A program made the position numbers and the translations under genes. From Methanobacterium sp. PtaB.Bin024 (GTDB lineage Archaea > Methanobacteriota > Methanobacteria > Methanobacteriales > Methanobacteriaceae): a stretch of DNA of 64,000 nucleotides. Of this stretch, positions 62,194 through 64,000 are shown one piece after another; position 1 is the first letter of the stretch, and each line of letters begins with the position of its first letter. The notes beneath the pieces were generated by a model that was not told the origin of the DNA, did not search any database, and was given only the letters and a program-made list of their open reading frames with translations. The stretch lies in NCBI GenBank assembly GCA_002067065.1, contig MVPY01000101.1, positions 1-64,000 on the forward strand, in the 5' to 3' direction.

Positions 62194-62307
62194 AACAATC
62201 ACCTCCAATATTTCTATTTTAAGATTATTTAAAATTAACTGATTTATAAGAATTAATATGGTTATCGGGCATTGAATTCACATTTATCTCATTATACTCT
62301 GTCTGAA

Positions 62308-63183
62308 TCAGTCAATTCTTTCAAAACCCAATTTTTCGATTATTTTTTGCCCTCTTCCAATGATAAATTCTAAAAAATCCTCCATTTGGGGGTTAGAGTT
62401 CCATATAACCATGCTGATTATGTGCATGGTGTCTTCAGCAAGTATATTGGAACCAGAAACAATTCCTGATACGAAACTACTGTTTAGAAAGGTAAACAAC
62501 TCATCATTACTTTTAACCATTTTCAGGGCATTTTGGGGTGAATGAGACACTTCAACAATTTCATAGTCAATTCTTAATCGGTCTAAAGTGTTCCAGGCCA
62601 ACCTTTGAGCTGAATGGGGGATTTCAATGAATTCTCTCCCATCTAATTCTTGCACACTCTCAGGTTGTTCTAGTGTACCAGAAACCAGCACCAGGTGATC
62701 CCGGGCTATTGGTGTAAAATTCAGGTCATGCATGAAAGCATGCACAGGATCATCAAGGAGGAGAACATCAACCAGGCCCCTTTCAGCCATTTTCAGGGCA
62801 TTTAAATCATCTGTACTGATGATCACAGTTTTTAAACCATAATGATGCGATAAGACATCTATCAGGCCAGATGATATAGGTCCACCACAGATTACTGGAC
62901 TAGTTTCTTCCTGCAGCCTCTTTTGATATTGATGATATTTATCAAGGATTGAAATTGCCTGGGGGGTGAGTTCAGAACCTGATCCAGTGGTATAAACTAA
63001 TTTAAATCCTAGTTTATGTTCAGCATCACGGATACGTCTGTTTAAAACTGCATGAGATACTCCTAGACTCTTAGCAGCTTCTCTTTGAGACCATGTTTTG
63101 GAAATTGTTTCCAAAGCATCAAAAAGCCTATATGTGAATTTTACACCATTTATTTCCAGGTTTAACGTTGGATTAAACTCCAT
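62308..63183 (-). CDS. ModE/LysR-like regulator with substrate-binding domain
   Basis: A 291-residue regulator. Residues about 15-75 form a winged HTH of the ModE/LysR type (FDALETISKTWSQREAAKSLGVSHAVLNRRIRDAEHKLG). The rest looks like a type 2 periplasmic-binding fold (ICGGPISSGLIDVLSHHYG, VDVLLLDDPVHAFM, ALKMVKSNDELFTF). This combination suggests an effector-responsive activator or repressor. The ATG at 63183 is used rather than the TTG at 63192; no SD is seen, so it may be leaderless. It is divergent from hxlB and may control it. Confidence 0.8.
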   Translation of the reverse strand: MEFNPTLNLEINGVKFTYRLFDALETISKTWSQREAAKSLGVSHAVLNRRIRDAEHKLGFKLVYTTGSGSELTPQAISILDKYHQYQKRLQEETSPVICGGPISSGLIDVLSHHYGLKTVIISTDDLNALKMAERGLVDVLLLDDPVHAFMHDLNFTPIARDHLVLVSGTLEQPESVQELDGREFIEIPHSAQRLAWNTLDRLRIDYEIVEVSHSPQNALKMVKSNDELFTFLNSSFVSGIVSGSNILAEDTMHIISMVIWNSNPQMEDFLEFIIGRGQKIIEKLGFERID

Positions 63184-63276
63184 ATGACTCAATTTAAATT
63201 TTTAAACTTATGAATACCATCGATTATTGGTTTGATTATTCAAGTTTCCAATTGGTACTCAGATTATGTATGGAGA

Positions 63277-63284
63277 TTATATAT
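63277..63284 (+). promoter_or_regulatory. TATA box of hxlB
   Basis: TTATATAT lies about 32 bases upstream of the ATG at 63316. A start near 63305 would give a very short leader, consistent with no visible SD. It also argues against the longer frame starting at 63232, which would place the promoter inside the gene. Confidence 0.55.
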
Positions 63285-63315
63285 ATCAAACCAGATAGAT
63301 ATACACCACGAAATA

Positions 63316-63921
63316 ATGCTGATTACGGTGAAACAATTGATTTTAAACCAAGCTATAGACGAAATAATTGATAATGTATGCTCTGTTTCAGAAGAACTTG
63401 ACCCGAAGAATATTGATGACATGAATAGGATGTTAAAATCGTCTAAAAACGTTTTTGTCATGGGATTAGGACGATCTGGTCTGGTGGCCAGGGCTTTTGC
63501 AATGCGCCTCATGCACTTGGGGATAAGCGTTTATGTGGTGGGTGAGACAACCACCCCAGCTTTAAGTCCTGAGGATTGTCTTTTAGCAATTTCTGGTTCA
63601 GGTGAAACCTTCAGTATTATCAGTGCAGCTAAGATAGCCCAAAAGAGAGGAACCAAAATTATTGCAGTGACTTCATATGTGGACTCTACCCTGGGGAAGA
63701 TGGCAGATCTGGTGGTGCACATCAAGGGTCGTACTAAGATCGATTCAGAAAAAAATTACATCACTCGACAGATAAACGGTAAACACCAGTCTTTATCCCC
63801 ATTAGGGACTTTATTCGAGGTTACCAGCCTCATATTCCTAGATAGCTTAATTGCCCAGTTAATGGTTGAAATGGGAAAAACAGAAGAGGATATGAAGGCC
63901 AGGCACACAGTAATTGAGTAA
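63316..63921 (+). CDS. hxlB: 6-phospho-3-hexuloisomerase
   Basis: A 201-residue SIS-domain isomerase converting hexulose-6-phosphate and fructose-6-phosphate, with HxlA part of the reversed ribulose monophosphate pathway that supplies pentose phosphates in archaea. Motifs are VFVMGLGRSGLVARAFAMRL near 45, AISGSGET near 90 and the C-terminal PLGTLFEVTSLIFLDSLIAQ. HxlA is not in the window. The ATG at 63316 is chosen from the TATA box. The coding end is followed by a T-rich tract. Confidence 0.92.
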   Translation: MLITVKQLILNQAIDEIIDNVCSVSEELDPKNIDDMNRMLKSSKNVFVMGLGRSGLVARAFAMRLMHLGISVYVVGETTTPALSPEDCLLAISGSGETFSIISAAKIAQKRGTKIIAVTSYVDSTLGKMADLVVHIKGRTKIDSEKNYITRQINGKHQSLSPLGTLFEVTSLIFLDSLIAQLMVEMGKTEEDMKARHTVIE

Positions 63922-63929
63922 GTAATCGG

Positions 63930-64000
63930 GTAATTACTTTCGATGGATTAAACTTCCTTTTTTAATTCCATTTTTTTATCTTTTGATATCTAATAACAAA
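63930..64000 (+). terminator. T-rich tract after hxlB
   Basis: T-rich stretches (near 63957-63963 and 63972-63984) within 80 bases of the stop are typical archaeal termination sequence. The window ends here. Confidence 0.4.

Noticed and set aside
63232..63315. Longer hxlB start at 63232
   Set aside because: The TATA box at 63277-63284 would fall inside the coding region, and the extra residues do not resemble the family N-terminus.

Overview
The window looks like chromosomal DNA from a mesophilic hydrogenotrophic methanogen of the order Methanobacteriales, most likely Methanobacterium or a close relative. The support is a coenzyme F390 synthetase-like ligase, the large subunit of the archaeal D-family DNA polymerase, class I lysyl-tRNA synthetase, archaeal leucyl-tRNA synthetase, a Sec61-beta homologue, an archaeal Get3/ArsA ATPase, 6-phospho-3-hexuloisomerase, the archaeal aconitase-X small subunit (DUF126) and DUF5518-type membrane proteins. 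Promoters, where visible, are archaeal TATA boxes, and many genes carry GGAGG/GGTGA Shine-Dalgarno (SD) sequences. The DNA is AT-rich by eye. I see no tRNA, rRNA, CRISPR array, insertion sequence or prophage.

Layout. 1-3.8 kb is an accessory-looking segment. It holds an edge-truncated gene, an Mrr-type restriction endonuclease with a zinc ribbon lying between two broken ribbon-helix-helix (RHH) genes that share a 35-bp direct repeat, a tandem pair of diverged unknown paralogues, a lipoprotein and a zinc-ribbon membrane protein. 4.1-8.6 kb carries a YchF/OLA1-type NTPase, cbiE, a cupin, two membrane proteins (one apparently starting at ATA) and a secreted zinc phospholipase C-like protein. 8.6-20.3 kb is a surface-protein island: three tandem RHH paralogues, a CARDB-like protein and a 3062-residue secreted protein. 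That protein has five beta-helix modules and four exact 303-bp SbsA-type Ig repeats. 20.4-32 kb is metabolic (get3, nadE, cutA, leuS, a FAH-family hydrolase, hisG, deoxyadenosine deaminase, a HAD phosphatase, F390 synthetase). 32-38 kb has a zinc-ribbon membrane protein, an HTH-ferredoxin regulator, truD and a copA-YHS copper pair. 38-46 kb has an amidohydrolase, a run of small DUF5518-type membrane proteins, the DUF126 protein, two membrane proteins built from three internal repeats, purB and Sec61-beta. 46-64 kb has DNA polymerase DP2, anaerobic ribonucleotide reductase, an M20 hydrolase, a PsbP-like lipoprotein, a yeast-type cytosine deaminase, a CGSC (UGSC-like) two-gene cassette, lysS, thiC, a PfkB kinase, and a ModE/LysR-like regulator divergent from hxlB.

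The observations I rate highest are these. Three genes (6928-, 54731+, 62193-) seem to start at non-standard codons (ATA, ATA, CTG) placed correctly behind strong SD sequences. The Mrr gene is bracketed by a direct repeat and RHH remnants. The three RHH paralogues sit next to the giant adhesin. The HTH-ferredoxin regulator has a palindrome over its own start site. The CGSC/UGSC-like two-gene cassette has no assigned reaction. Several genes below the usual length cut-off were recovered: a YHS protein, Sec61-beta, a 59-residue protein and a 66-residue membrane protein.
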